A stretch of 64,000 bases of DNA from Mesonia maritima (GTDB taxonomy: Bacteria; Bacteroidota; Bacteroidia; Flavobacteriales; Flavobacteriaceae), in NCBI RefSeq assembly GCF_042433895.1, contig NZ_JBHLUA010000003.1, positions 186,001 through 250,000 of the forward strand. Direction: 5' to 3'. The notes beneath the pieces are model-generated. The model had not been told where the DNA came from. It saw nothing but the letters and a program-made list of their open reading frames with translations, and ran no database searches. Made by a program: the position numbers and the translations under genes. The number at the start of each line of letters is the position of its first letter. The stretch's first letter is position 1. This document shows, in pieces, positions 1-8,188 of the stretch.

Positions 1-94
1 TTTGTTTTTTCATTTGTGGTCTAATCATAAAGAAATAGAACACTAGAAATAACAATAAAAAAGGCAACAAACCTGTGATTCCTTCTAAACTCAT
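1..94 (-). CDS. yajC: Preprotein translocase subunit YajC, N-terminal part
   Basis: The reverse complement from the ATG at 94-92 reads MSLEGITGLLPFLLLFLVFY and continues FFMIRPQMKKQ before the window edge cuts it after 31 codons. A short N-terminus, one hydrophobic membrane segment and then the M-x-RPQMK motif is the signature of YajC, the small inner-membrane accessory of the SecDF translocase. It lies 7 bases downstream of the DUF1573 lipoprotein gene and probably shares its transcript with that gene and nusB. The cytoplasmic domain is outside the window. Confidence 0.9.
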   Translation of the reverse strand, partial: MSLEGITGLLPFLLLFLVFYFFMIRPQMKKQ

Positions 95-101
95 AAATTA
101 A

Positions 102-584
102 TTACTGTACTGGGTTTCCTGAAGCAGCTTTAGCTTGTGGCTCAACAAATGCTTTAATTTTAATCATTTCTTGTCCAGATTCAGTATTAGCTGTAATTCT
201 TACAGTTTTCATTTGGTTGTTTGGCTTTCCTTTAGAGTTGAATTTTACAGTCATCTCTCCTTTTTCACCTGGAGCAATTTCTTCTCCTTTTGGCCAAGAT
301 GGTACTGTACAACCACAGCTTCCTTTTGCATTTGTAATCACTAAAGGAGCGTCTCCAGTGTTAGTAAACGAAAAAGTGTGTTCTACAACATCTCCTTCTT
401 GAATTGTACCGAAATCATGCATTTCTTCTTCAAATGTCATTTTAGCAAATTCATCAGATTTTGCATCACGCTCTGCTACTTCTTTTGCATTTTCTTCATC
501 CACTTTTTCTGAAGCGTTGTTGTCTTTACAAGAAGTAAATACCATAGCCGCAACAGCAGCTAACATTAATAATCCTTTTTTCAT
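102..584 (-). CDS. DUF1573 domain lipoprotein
   Basis: A 160-residue exported protein. Residues 1-19 form a lipoprotein signal peptide with lipobox FTSC (Cys19), so it should be lipid-anchored. From about residue 50 to 150 comes a DUF1573 domain, an immunoglobulin-like fold common in Bacteroidota, recognisable by HDFGTIQEGD, the conserved GSCGCTVP motif and IAPGEKGEMTVKFN. The family has no established biochemical function and is thought to be a structural periplasmic or surface domain. The gene lies between nusB (65 bases upstream) and yajC (7 bases downstream) on the same strand, so it is probably in one operon with them. The family call is firm and the role is unknown. Confidence 0.85.
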   Translation of the reverse strand: MKKGLLMLAAVAAMVFTSCKDNNASEKVDEENAKEVAERDAKSDEFAKMTFEEEMHDFGTIQEGDVVEHTFSFTNTGDAPLVITNAKGSCGCTVPSWPKGEEIAPGEKGEMTVKFNSKGKPNNQMKTVRITANTESGQEMIKIKAFVEPQAKAASGNPVQ

Positions 585-648
585 TTCTACGGTTTTAATT
601 GTTTGTAATTATATTTTTCGATCGCTAAAAATAAGAAAAATTCATTTA

Positions 649-1590
649 TTACATTAATCCTCGTCCAATTTTATTCAATTTTTCTTGTTCTTTATATTCT
701 TTAGAAAGTTTATCTAAAATTCCATTAATAAAAATACTACTTTTTGGCGTGCTGTATTCTTTAGCTATTTCTAAATATTCGTTAATTGTAACTTTTACGG
801 GAATTGAAGGGAATTTAAGAAATTCACATACCGCCATTCTAAGTAAAACCGAGTCTATTTCTGCAATTCGGTCTTTATCCCAATTGGGTGTTTTTCCGGT
901 AATGTCTTCTTCGTAACGGTCTTGATTTAGTAAAGTTTTCTTTAATAACTCTGAAGCAAACTCTTTATCTTCTATATTTTTGAAAAGTTTAGGAATAAAA
1001 ATACTTTCATCTGAAGCTTTTAATTTTTTCAATAATTTTAAAAGTGTAGTATTTACAATAGGCAAATCGTCTAACCAGGTAAGTTTTTTGTCTTCTAAAT
1101 ACTCGTAAAGTTTATCGTTTGGAGCAATTATATTTTTAAAAATATCGATTATAAAATCTTTGTCTTCTTTAAAGGTGGAATCGCGGGTTTCCAAATAATT
1201 TTTATAGATTTCACTTTCCTGAATTTCCTTCCAAATTATTTGTACGTATTCATCATCTTTTTTCCAATGATTTAGTTTTCGGTCTTCTAATAAATTTGAT
1301 AGTTTGTCACTATTTTCTATTAATTGAATAACGCGATTTTCAACAAATTTAAGATTCGGATTTTTGTCTTCTTCCGTAGCTAGTATTTTTTGTTGGGATT
1401 TTTCTAAGAAATCTTGAGCATTGTTTTTAATTTCTATAAACAAGGAAAGATTCAATAAAAAGAGATTGTACATCTCTTCCATACTTTTTTGTAGAAATTT
1501 TTCTTCAGCTTGCAGGTTTTCATTTTTCGATTGCTCAAATGCGTATAAACTCTGCATTACTTTTACTCTGATATGTCTTCGTGTTAACAT
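649..1590 (-). CDS. nusB: Transcription antitermination factor NusB (long Bacteroidota form)
   Basis: NusB binds boxA RNA with S10 (NusE) and supports rRNA antitermination. This protein has 313 residues, about twice the length of E. coli NusB, which is usual in Bacteroidota. The start MLTRRHIRVKVMQSLYAFEQ matches the family's opening helix. The canonical NusB helical bundle is recognisable in the C-terminal third (about residues 235-300), with IAEIDSVLLRMAVCEFL, VKVTINEYLEIAKEYS and a final FINGILDKL helix. The middle section is lysine- and glutamate-rich and carries the extra length. It is followed by the DUF1573 lipoprotein and yajC on the same strand. Confidence 0.93.
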   Translation of the reverse strand: MLTRRHIRVKVMQSLYAFEQSKNENLQAEEKFLQKSMEEMYNLFLLNLSLFIEIKNNAQDFLEKSQQKILATEEDKNPNLKFVENRVIQLIENSDKLSNLLEDRKLNHWKKDDEYVQIIWKEIQESEIYKNYLETRDSTFKEDKDFIIDIFKNIIAPNDKLYEYLEDKKLTWLDDLPIVNTTLLKLLKKLKASDESIFIPKLFKNIEDKEFASELLKKTLLNQDRYEEDITGKTPNWDKDRIAEIDSVLLRMAVCEFLKFPSIPVKVTINEYLEIAKEYSTPKSSIFINGILDKLSKEYKEQEKLNKIGRGLM

Positions 1591-1623
1591 AGCTTTTTTT
1601 GAAAGAACATTTTTAAAATAAAG

Positions 1624-1647
1624 AGGGCGAAAATTTAATTTCGCCCT
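1624..1647 (-). terminator. Hairpin terminator downstream of the leucine-type dehydrogenase
   Basis: AGGGCGAAA (1624-1632) pairs perfectly with TTTCGCCCT (1639-1647) across a 6-base loop. In the minus-strand reading direction it follows the dehydrogenase stop codon and is followed by a T-rich stretch (CTTTATTTTAA), so it should end that transcript before nusB. Confidence 0.6.
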
Positions 1648-1682
1648 GCAAAAATATGATTTTATTTACGGAAAGTGAATGC

Positions 1683-2783
1683 TTATTTGTTTTCTTTTTT
1701 ACGAGCATCGATTCTTCCTTGTGCAATTTTTAAAGCTGCTTGATGTGTGGTAATTTCATCACGTTCTGCAGCGGTTAAAATTTCTAAAGTCGTATCGTAA
1801 ATATTTTCGGTTTTACGCATAGTTTCTTTTTTATCGTAACCTTCTAATTCTGCGTAAACATTTATAATTCCACCAGCGTTTATTAAAAAATCTGGTGCGT
1901 AAACAATTCCTTTTTCTTTTAATAATTGACCGTGCGTAATTTCATGAGCTAATTGATTATTCGCTGCTCCAGCAACAACTTTTGCACGTAAACGGCTTAT
2001 AGTTTCATCATTAATGGTTGCTCCAAGCGCGCAAGGAGCATAAATATCTACATCTTCAGCATAAATATCATTACCTTGATAAATGGTAGCGCCATATTTT
2101 TTGCTTACTTCTTCTAAACGTTCTTGATTAATATCGCTGATAATAACCTTTCCTCCTTCTTTAGCAATATATTCAACTAAGGTTTCACCTACGTGGCCAA
2201 TTCCTTGAACCATCACTTTTTTTCCTTCTAATTTATCTGAACCAAATTTGAATTTAGAAGCTGCTTTCATTCCCATATAAACACCGTAAGCTGTTACAGG
2301 AGAAGGATTCCCAGAACCACCTTTACTTTCTGAAATGCCGGTTACGTGTTTGGTAACTTCGCGAACGGTATCCATATCGGCAGTTTCCATTCCTACATCT
2401 TCCGCGGTAATATATTTTCCGCTAAGCGAATCTACGAATTTCCCAAATCTACGCATTAATTCAGGTGTTTTTTGGGTTTTCGCATCGCCAATTATAACTG
2501 CTTTTCCACCGCCTAAATTAAGTCCGGTAATTGCACTTTTAAAGGTCATTCCACGCGATAAGCGTAAAACATCATTTAACGCTTCCCATTCGGTTTGGTA
2601 ATTCCACATCCTGGTTCCACCTAGCGCAGGTCCTAAAACTGTGTTATGAATCCCGATTATTGCTTTTAATCCTGTATCTTTGTCGTTGCAAAAAACCACT
2701 TGTTCGTGGTCATCAAATGAAAGTTGCCCAAAAACCGGTGCGGCTTTGTGAAGTTCATTTGCATTTAAAATTTCAGCAGTCAT
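1683..2783 (-). CDS. Glu/Leu/Phe/Val dehydrogenase (leucine-dehydrogenase type)
   Basis: A 366-residue NAD-dependent amino-acid dehydrogenase that interconverts a branched-chain amino acid and its 2-oxo acid with release of ammonia. The substrate-binding half carries GPALGGTRMW (residues 51-60) and MTFKSAITGLNLGGGKAV, whose two lysines (K82 and K94) correspond to the substrate and catalytic lysines of leucine dehydrogenase. The C-terminal Rossmann domain has a GIGHVG nucleotide loop followed by VIISDIN. Length and motifs fit leucine or valine dehydrogenase better than the longer glutamate dehydrogenases. The true substrate cannot be read from sequence. It is divergent from the ABC exporter gene and has its own promoter with a striking dyad. 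Confidence 0.88.
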   Translation of the reverse strand: MTAEILNANELHKAAPVFGQLSFDDHEQVVFCNDKDTGLKAIIGIHNTVLGPALGGTRMWNYQTEWEALNDVLRLSRGMTFKSAITGLNLGGGKAVIIGDAKTQKTPELMRRFGKFVDSLSGKYITAEDVGMETADMDTVREVTKHVTGISESKGGSGNPSPVTAYGVYMGMKAASKFKFGSDKLEGKKVMVQGIGHVGETLVEYIAKEGGKVIISDINQERLEEVSKKYGATIYQGNDIYAEDVDIYAPCALGATINDETISRLRAKVVAGAANNQLAHEITHGQLLKEKGIVYAPDFLINAGGIINVYAELEGYDKKETMRKTENIYDTTLEILTAAERDEITTHQAALKIAQGRIDARKKENK

Positions 2784-2826
2784 AAGCTGTGATGTTTTAT
2801 GATTAAATTATTCTCAAAATTTTACG

Positions 2827-2860
2827 CAAAAATAATGAATATTTAAATTATATATTCATT
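2827..2860 (-). promoter_or_regulatory. Promoter and dyad operator candidate of the amino-acid dehydrogenase
   Basis: On the minus strand a perfect Bacteroidota -7 box TATTTTTG occupies 2834-2827, about 44 bases before the ATG. Directly upstream is a perfect inverted repeat: AATGAATAT (2834-2842) and ATATTCATT (2852-2860), 9-base arms around a 9-base spacer. It covers roughly -14 to -40, where a repressor or activator dimer would sit. No TTG -33 box is seen, as expected if an activator replaces it. The regulator is not identifiable. Confidence 0.5.
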
Positions 2861-2911
2861 CTGGGATGTTAAAATGAGAATTCATCAATTATTTTACGTA
2901 GCTATAGTTTA

Positions 2912-4669
2912 ATGAAAGAATTACAACACCTCAATAAATATTTTTTAAAATACAAAGGCCGTTTATTTGTTGGTCTAATTATTACCGTAGCAGCGAGGAT
3001 TTTTGCGCTCTATGTTCCACAATTTATTGGGGATTCTACCAATATTATTGAACAGTATATTAACGGTGAAGTCACAAGTATTCCGGCAGTTAGATCAGAA
3101 TTAATCACCAATATTTTGCTAATTCTCGGCGCGACATTAATGTCGGCTTTTCTTACTTTTTTAATGCGGCAGACGTTTATTGTGGTTTCCCGCTATATTG
3201 AATTTCATCTGAAAAATGAAGTTTTTGAACAATACCAAAATTTATCACTGAATTTTTATAAAAAAAATAGAACCGGTGATTTAATGAACCGAATTAGCGA
3301 AGATGTCTCGAAAGTGAGAATGTATGCGGGACCAGCTTTAATGTACAGTGTACAAACCATTACTCTTTTTGTAGTAGTTTTAACGTATATGATAAGTAAG
3401 GCACCGCTACTTACGCTTTATACCGTCGCACCACTTCCAATTTTATCATTCGCCATTTATAAATTAAGTAGAGCAATAAACCAAAGAAGTACCATTGTTC
3501 AACAATATCTTTCTCGATTAAGTACCTTTACCCAAGAAAGCTTTAGCGGAATTTCGGTAATTAAAAGTTACGGACTTGAACAGCAAATTAATAAAGATTT
3601 TGTAGGACTTTCGAATACTAGCAAAGAGAAAAATATCGATTTGGTGAAAGTTCAGGCTTTCTTTTTTCCGCTGATGGTTTTATTAATAGGATTAAGTAAT
3701 ATTCTGGTAATTTATATTGGAGGAAAACGATTTATTGAAGGTGAAATTGAAAACGTAGGAACCATTGTAGAATTCCTTTTATACGTGAATATGCTTACGT
3801 GGCCGGTGGCAACGGTAGGTTGGGTTGCAGATATGGTTCAACGAGCGGAAGCTTCTCAAAAACGTATCAATGAATTTTTACAAGAAAAACCAGAAATTAC
3901 AAATCCTACTGAAAATGACACGCCGGTAAAAGGAGAAATAAAATTCAAAAACGTCACCTTTACTTACGACGATACCAATATTATCGCGTTAAAAAATATT
4001 TCATTTGAAATAAATCCCGGGGAAACCTTAGCAATTATTGGGAAAACCGGTTCAGGAAAATCCACTATTTTAGAATTAATCGGCAGATTATACGATGTTT
4101 CTGAAGGAACCATATTTATAGACAACAAACCGATTACAGCATATAATCTTAAACAATTGCGGCAAGCAACAGGTTATGTTCCGCAAGATGCGTTTCTTTT
4201 TAGCGATTCTATTAAAAATAATATAAAATTTGGAAAAGAAGAAGCTAGTGATGAAGAAGTTATGGAAGCTGCTAAAAACGCTGCAGTTCATAAAAATATT
4301 GTAGGTTTCAGCAAAGGTTATGATACCATTTTAGGCGAACGCGGAATTACGCTTTCCGGTGGACAAAAACAGCGTGTTTCTATCGCGAGAGCAATTATTA
4401 AAGATCCTAATATTTTACTTTTTGATGATTGTCTTTCTGCTGTAGATACCGAAACAGAAGAAGAAATTTTAAGCAATCTTCATAAAATCTCGAAAGATAA
4501 AACTACAATTATTGTTAGTCACCGGGTTTCTTCAGCAAAAAATGCAGATAAAATTATTGTGTTAGAAGATGGCGAAATTATTCAGCAAGGCACTCATAAT
4601 CAACTCACAAATAAAAAAGGCTATTATCAAGAATTGTATTTAAAGCAATTGAGTGAAAAAGAAAGTTGA
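2912..4669 (+). CDS. ABC exporter, fused membrane and ATPase domains (MsbA/MdlB type)
   Basis: A 585-residue half-transporter expected to work as a dimer in the inner membrane. Residues 1-310 form a type I exporter membrane domain with about six hydrophobic segments. From about 340 the ATPase follows, with Walker A GKTGSGKST (near residue 377), Q-loop GYVPQDAFLFSD, signature LSGGQKQRVSIARA and Walker B NILLFDDCLSAVD, then the switch histidine in IIVSHRVSSA. The residue after the Walker B aspartate is Asp, not the usual catalytic Glu, a variant I associate with YheI/BmrCD-like half-transporters. If this gene makes a homodimer, both sites would carry it. Substrate unknown: lipid, drug or peptide are all possible. 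Confidence 0.88.
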   Translation: MKELQHLNKYFLKYKGRLFVGLIITVAARIFALYVPQFIGDSTNIIEQYINGEVTSIPAVRSELITNILLILGATLMSAFLTFLMRQTFIVVSRYIEFHLKNEVFEQYQNLSLNFYKKNRTGDLMNRISEDVSKVRMYAGPALMYSVQTITLFVVVLTYMISKAPLLTLYTVAPLPILSFAIYKLSRAINQRSTIVQQYLSRLSTFTQESFSGISVIKSYGLEQQINKDFVGLSNTSKEKNIDLVKVQAFFFPLMVLLIGLSNILVIYIGGKRFIEGEIENVGTIVEFLLYVNMLTWPVATVGWVADMVQRAEASQKRINEFLQEKPEITNPTENDTPVKGEIKFKNVTFTYDDTNIIALKNISFEINPGETLAIIGKTGSGKSTILELIGRLYDVSEGTIFIDNKPITAYNLKQLRQATGYVPQDAFLFSDSIKNNIKFGKEEASDEEVMEAAKNAAVHKNIVGFSKGYDTILGERGITLSGGQKQRVSIARAIIKDPNILLFDDCLSAVDTETEEEILSNLHKISKDKTTIIVSHRVSSAKNADKIIVLEDGEIIQQGTHNQLTNKKGYYQELYLKQLSEKES

Positions 4670-4742
4670 TTTTTTTTGGCAGATGTTAATTTTTTTAAGA
4701 TTTTTGACAAAAGTAAAAACGTAACACTAATATCTTTCGACT

Positions 4743-5120
4743 ATGAGCGATAAAGGAACGATGCAGCGAGAAGAAATATTTTCTAAAGTTTTAAGAGCCG
4801 GAAGGCGTACATATTTCTTTGATGTAAGAGCCACTAAAGCTGATGATTATTACTTAACGATTACGGAAAGTAAAAAATTCACCAACGAAGACGGATCTTT
4901 CTACTACAAAAAACACAAAATTTACCTTTACAAAGAAGATTTTGCTGGTTTTGAAGAAATCTTAAAAGAAATGACCGATTATATTATCGACGAAAAAGGC
5001 GAAGAAGTTATAAGTGAACGTCACCAAAAAGACTTTAAAAAAGAATACGAAACCGTATCTGAAAATGGTAGCGAAACCTCAACTGATGATTTTACAGATG
5101 TAAGTTTCGATGATATTTAA
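4743..5120 (+). CDS. PUR-family DNA/RNA-binding protein (DUF3276)
   Basis: A 125-residue soluble protein of the Bacteroidota PUR-alpha-like family, small single-stranded nucleic-acid binding proteins with the beta-beta-beta-beta-alpha PUR repeat. Visible features are EIFSKVLRAGRRTYFFDVRA near the start, YYLTITESKK, FYYKKHKIYLYKEDF and an amphipathic helix FEEILKEMTDYI. The last 30 residues are acidic and probably disordered. The gene stands alone after the ABC exporter (73-base gap) and ends at a strong terminator. A TATCTTTC sequence at 4731-4738 resembles the -7 box with one change. Confidence 0.85.
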   Translation: MSDKGTMQREEIFSKVLRAGRRTYFFDVRATKADDYYLTITESKKFTNEDGSFYYKKHKIYLYKEDFAGFEEILKEMTDYIIDEKGEEVISERHQKDFKKEYETVSENGSETSTDDFTDVSFDDI

Positions 5121-5142
5121 AATATTAATTTTATTATAAATT

Positions 5143-5174
5143 AAAAAATCTCGCTATTAAGGCGAGATTTTTTT
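5143..5174. terminator. Bidirectional rho-independent terminator between PUR and the T9SS cargo gene
   Basis: AAAAAATCTCGC (5143-5154) pairs with GCGAGATTTTTT (5162-5173) around a 7-base loop. It has T runs on both strands and sits between two convergent genes, so it can end both transcripts. Confidence 0.9.
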
Positions 5175-5189
5175 TATCTATATTTCTGT

Positions 5190-7058
5190 TTACTTTTTAA
5201 TAATTCTTTGCTGCTTAATTAGTTCGTTCTTTTCATTTATAATTTTTATAAAATAAATACCTGATTCTATTTTAGAAATATCAATCATTACATTATTGTC
5301 TTGATTAATATTTTGATCCATTATTTCTCTTCCTTTTAAATCATATATATAGGCTGTAGAATTGTTTAGTAGTTTAAATTGTGAAGAAATATTTATAACA
5401 TTATTACTGGGTACTGGGAAAATCCTAACTTTATTATTAAAATCTTCATTTTCTAAATTAAGCTTTTCTGGTTTTGCAAAAATAGAACAATACTCATCCA
5501 AATTTAATGATATGTTTTGACTGAACATATCCTCAAGGTTAATTATCCCTTGATTAATAAACATTCCTTTAAAATAAGGAGTTTCAATGTAAGAGTTTAT
5601 TTCGTCTTTTACATCTGTTACCAAGTTTGAGCAGGTTTCATTTTGAATTCCAGTAAGAGAATAAAAATTTAAATTCTGTCCCCCATTAGTGTCATTAAAA
5701 ACCATTCCTACAAAATTTATTTTGTCAGTATTTTCATTATAAACTAATGATTTAGGTTTATAAAAATATTGATATAAATTTAAATCATCATTAGGATCCA
5801 AATAGGTAATTGGTTTTACCATATAATCATAATCTATATCTAATAATTTATTCTTTTGATTTATATTTTCAAAAACTAACAAGTCATAATTACCAGTTGT
5901 ACTACTCATATCTAGTTTTATCAAAAACTGATGGACATAATTTGAAATTGCCATTTTGTTATTATCGTAAAAAATATTACCCGATAAAAGAATAGAATTG
6001 TCATTCATTGAGTACCAATCTATTCCATTCACTAAATTAATCGCAGCGCAACATCTATACATGTAACCAAATGGAAGTATAACCTCTCTTGAAAGTTTGC
6101 GATCCCCACTATGCCCATCTAAAACTAATATATTAATCCAATTTTCAACTTCTCTAGTAACTATATAGAATTCATTTGTTATAGAATTATACAATGCCTG
6201 ATTGGCATAATTATCATAACGTGATAAACCTAAATTTTGAAACTCATAGCTTTTAGGACCTCCCATATCCTCCCAAATAGATTGCCCATTAGTAAAAATG
6301 AGATCCATTGCTGCAATAGATTCACTATCTTTCGTAGAGGTGCCGCTACCAGAAATGAAATATAATTCACCGCGCGGATGATTTTCTGCTTTAATAATAT
6401 GATTAAAAGAGTTATGATAGTTAAAATTTAAATTATTATTGATGTTTTCCGTATCATAATTCTTTGTCCAAATTTCTTCAAGATTTTTATCAACACTAAA
6501 TACATATGCTGTTTTTCTTTGTTCTTTAGCTGTAGGACCGTCAAACACTTTACTTCCTACCACGATGTAACCACTACTAGTAGTTTCAATATCAAAACCA
6601 AAAACACTTGTATCATTCTGCCCATGATAAAAATCAAAATCATGAATACTCCCATCGTTTGGATTCAATCTTAATATAAAAATATGCTTATAAGTATTGT
6701 TTGAGGGCTGAACAACAGAACCTGTTACAACAATTAATTCCTTGCCATTCCCATCAGAATCGTAATCAATTGTTACTGAGCCTGCAAAAGCCTGTATTCC
6801 ACCGCTATTAAATGTGTTTGACCAAACAAGATTTCCATTATTATCAATCATTTTAACTAAGACTTCAGTATAACCAAGTGTTGTATTTGCATTATCCGAA
6901 ACTGTACTTACAATAACAGAATTATTTCCATAACTCTCAATAGATGGTTGCATCATATAGTCATAGTTGCTACTAATTGTTTTTACCAAAGATTGCGAAT
7001 AAGAATTACTTGTTATAAAAAAAATTGAAAACAATACGATAAAAATAGTTTTTTTCAT
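5190..7058 (-). CDS. Secreted protein with a type IX (type A) C-terminal sorting domain
   Basis: A 622-residue exported protein of unknown function. Residues 1-21 form a Sec signal peptide (MKKTIFIVLFSIFFITSNSY). The body consists of beta-rich, propeller-like segments such as GYTEVLVKMIDNNGNLVWSN and IFILRLNPNDGSIHDFDFYH, which resemble the repeated blades seen in other T9SS cargo. The last 75 or so residues are a clear Por secretion tail: VRIFPVPSNNVINI, AYIYDLKGREI and GIYFIKIINEKNELIKQQ ending in KK. The type IX system should therefore send it to the cell surface or medium. It stands alone, with a palindrome in its leader. Loop sequences look fast evolving; no catalytic motif was recognised. 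Confidence 0.85.
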   Translation of the reverse strand: MKKTIFIVLFSIFFITSNSYSQSLVKTISSNYDYMMQPSIESYGNNSVIVSTVSDNANTTLGYTEVLVKMIDNNGNLVWSNTFNSGGIQAFAGSVTIDYDSDGNGKELIVVTGSVVQPSNNTYKHIFILRLNPNDGSIHDFDFYHGQNDTSVFGFDIETTSSGYIVVGSKVFDGPTAKEQRKTAYVFSVDKNLEEIWTKNYDTENINNNLNFNYHNSFNHIIKAENHPRGELYFISGSGTSTKDSESIAAMDLIFTNGQSIWEDMGGPKSYEFQNLGLSRYDNYANQALYNSITNEFYIVTREVENWINILVLDGHSGDRKLSREVILPFGYMYRCCAAINLVNGIDWYSMNDNSILLSGNIFYDNNKMAISNYVHQFLIKLDMSSTTGNYDLLVFENINQKNKLLDIDYDYMVKPITYLDPNDDLNLYQYFYKPKSLVYNENTDKINFVGMVFNDTNGGQNLNFYSLTGIQNETCSNLVTDVKDEINSYIETPYFKGMFINQGIINLEDMFSQNISLNLDEYCSIFAKPEKLNLENEDFNNKVRIFPVPSNNVINISSQFKLLNNSTAYIYDLKGREIMDQNINQDNNVMIDISKIESGIYFIKIINEKNELIKQQRIIKK

Positions 7059-7069
7059 AATAATATAAT

Positions 7070-7092
7070 TTTAGTTAATAAATTTAACTAAA
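7070..7092 (-). promoter_or_regulatory. Perfect palindrome in the promoter/leader of the T9SS cargo gene
   Basis: TTTAGTTAA (7070-7078) and TTAACTAAA (7084-7092) form a perfect 9-base inverted repeat with a 5-base spacer, 12-34 bases before the ATG. On the minus strand it overlaps TATATTTA (7096-7089), a one-mismatch -7 box. It could be an operator or a short hairpin in the leader. Confidence 0.4.
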
Positions 7093-7132
7093 TATACACA
7101 TAAAAACACATTTAATCCGTATTATTGTTTTT

Positions 7133-7465
7133 TTATCCAATTCTTAAACCATTTTCAATCTTTGCTTCCGGTTGAATTATTGTTATATCTCCCCCGTTTA
7201 CCGCTCCTAAAACTAAGCATTCACTCATTATATTTGCAATTTGTTTCTTCGGAAAATTCACCACCGCAATTACTTGTTTTCCTAATAAATTTTCTTTTTG
7301 ATAACGTTTTGTGAGTTGTGCTGACGTTTTTTTAATTCCTATTTCTTCGCCAAAATCTAAGTGCATTTTATACGCTGGATTTTTAACTTCAGGGAAATCT
7401 TCAACCTCTATAATAGTTGCGACACGCATTTCAATTTTCTGAAAATCTTTCCAATTAATTTCCAT
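7133..7465 (-). CDS. CsaA-like tRNA-binding-domain protein
   Basis: A 110-residue protein made up entirely of one tRNA-binding OB-fold domain of the kind found in CsaA, Trbp111 and the C-terminus of bacterial methionyl-tRNA synthetase. Visible motifs are FQKIEMRVATIIEVEDFP, the substrate-groove region GIKKTSAQLT, then GKQVIAVVNFPKKQIAN and SECLVLGA. CsaA has been described as a secretion-related chaperone in Bacillus, and the domain binds tRNA elbows in general. Which job it has here is not decidable. The gene is alone on the minus strand, divergent from the thioredoxin-fold gene with a 61-base gap. Confidence 0.85.
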   Translation of the reverse strand: MEINWKDFQKIEMRVATIIEVEDFPEVKNPAYKMHLDFGEEIGIKKTSAQLTKRYQKENLLGKQVIAVVNFPKKQIANIMSECLVLGAVNGGDITIIQPEAKIENGLRIG

Positions 7466-7526
7466 AATATTTTTAGCCGAAAAATACGTGAAAAATCATT
7501 AATTTACCTCTTCAAATAAAATAATT

Positions 7527-8087
7527 ATGTCATTAACAACTTCCAAAGATTTACCGTTAGGAACCAAAGCTCCATCATTTGAATTAGTTGATGTGGTTAG
7601 AAATAATCGCTATAGCTTAAATAAACTTAAAGGAGAAAAAGGAACAATAATTATGTTTATTTGCAACCATTGTCCGTTTGTAAAACACGTACAAGAAGAA
7701 ATTGTACGACTAGCGAATGATTATCGAATTTTGGGTTTTGGTTTTATAGCAATTTCCAGCAATGACATCGAAAAATATCCTGAAGACCAACCTGCAATGA
7801 TGTGGAAAGTTGCCCAAAAATATAATTATACATTTCCTTATTTATTTGATGCAACGCAACAAGTAGCAAAAGATTACCAAGCCGTTTGCACGCCAGACTT
7901 TTTTGTTTTTGATGAAGAGTTAAAACTAGTTTATCACGGACAATTAGATGATTCCAGACCAAAAAACGGAATTCCTGTTACCGGAAGAAGCATTCGCGAA
8001 ACCTTAGATGCGATTTTAAATAATCGCAAAATTCCAGAAGAGCAAAAACCAAGTATTGGTTGTAATATTAAATGGAAAGAAGAATAA
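7527..8087 (+). CDS. Thioredoxin-family (AhpC/TSA-like) protein
   Basis: A 186-residue cytoplasmic protein with a thioredoxin fold. GTKAPSFELVDV opens the domain, and the redox site IMFICNHCPFVKHV holds a CNHC pair near residues 46-49. This CxxC variant is typical of a widespread bacterial family annotated as thioredoxin-like or redoxin. Further support comes from AISSNDIEKYPED and the cis-proline region VCTPDFFVFD. There is no signal peptide, so it should act in the cytoplasm, as a reductase or peroxiredoxin-like enzyme with unknown substrate. It ends into a structured repeat that doubles as a terminator. Confidence 0.82.
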   Translation: MSLTTSKDLPLGTKAPSFELVDVVRNNRYSLNKLKGEKGTIIMFICNHCPFVKHVQEEIVRLANDYRILGFGFIAISSNDIEKYPEDQPAMMWKVAQKYNYTFPYLFDATQQVAKDYQAVCTPDFFVFDEELKLVYHGQLDDSRPKNGIPVTGRSIRETLDAILNNRKIPEEQKPSIGCNIKWKEE

Positions 8088-8175
8088 AAAAAGCTGTTTG
8101 AAAAGTAGAAGAAAACCTCATTCTGAATTTATTTGAGGTGTATGAAAATAGACTTTTCAAACAGCCATTTTTTCG
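8088..8175. repeat. Structured terminator-like repeat between convergent genes (copy 1)
   Basis: GCTGTTTGAAAAGT (8093-8106) pairs perfectly with ACTTTTCAAACAGC (8152-8165), with A and T runs outside. Inside is a second hairpin with CCTCA and TGAGG arms (about 8116-8138). Its CATTCTGAATTTATTT differs by one base from the reverse complement of part of the larger repeat at 56262-56402. It lies between the convergent thioredoxin and pepD genes and should act as a two-way terminator. Confidence 0.7.
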
Positions 8176-8188
8176 GAATAAAACCCGA

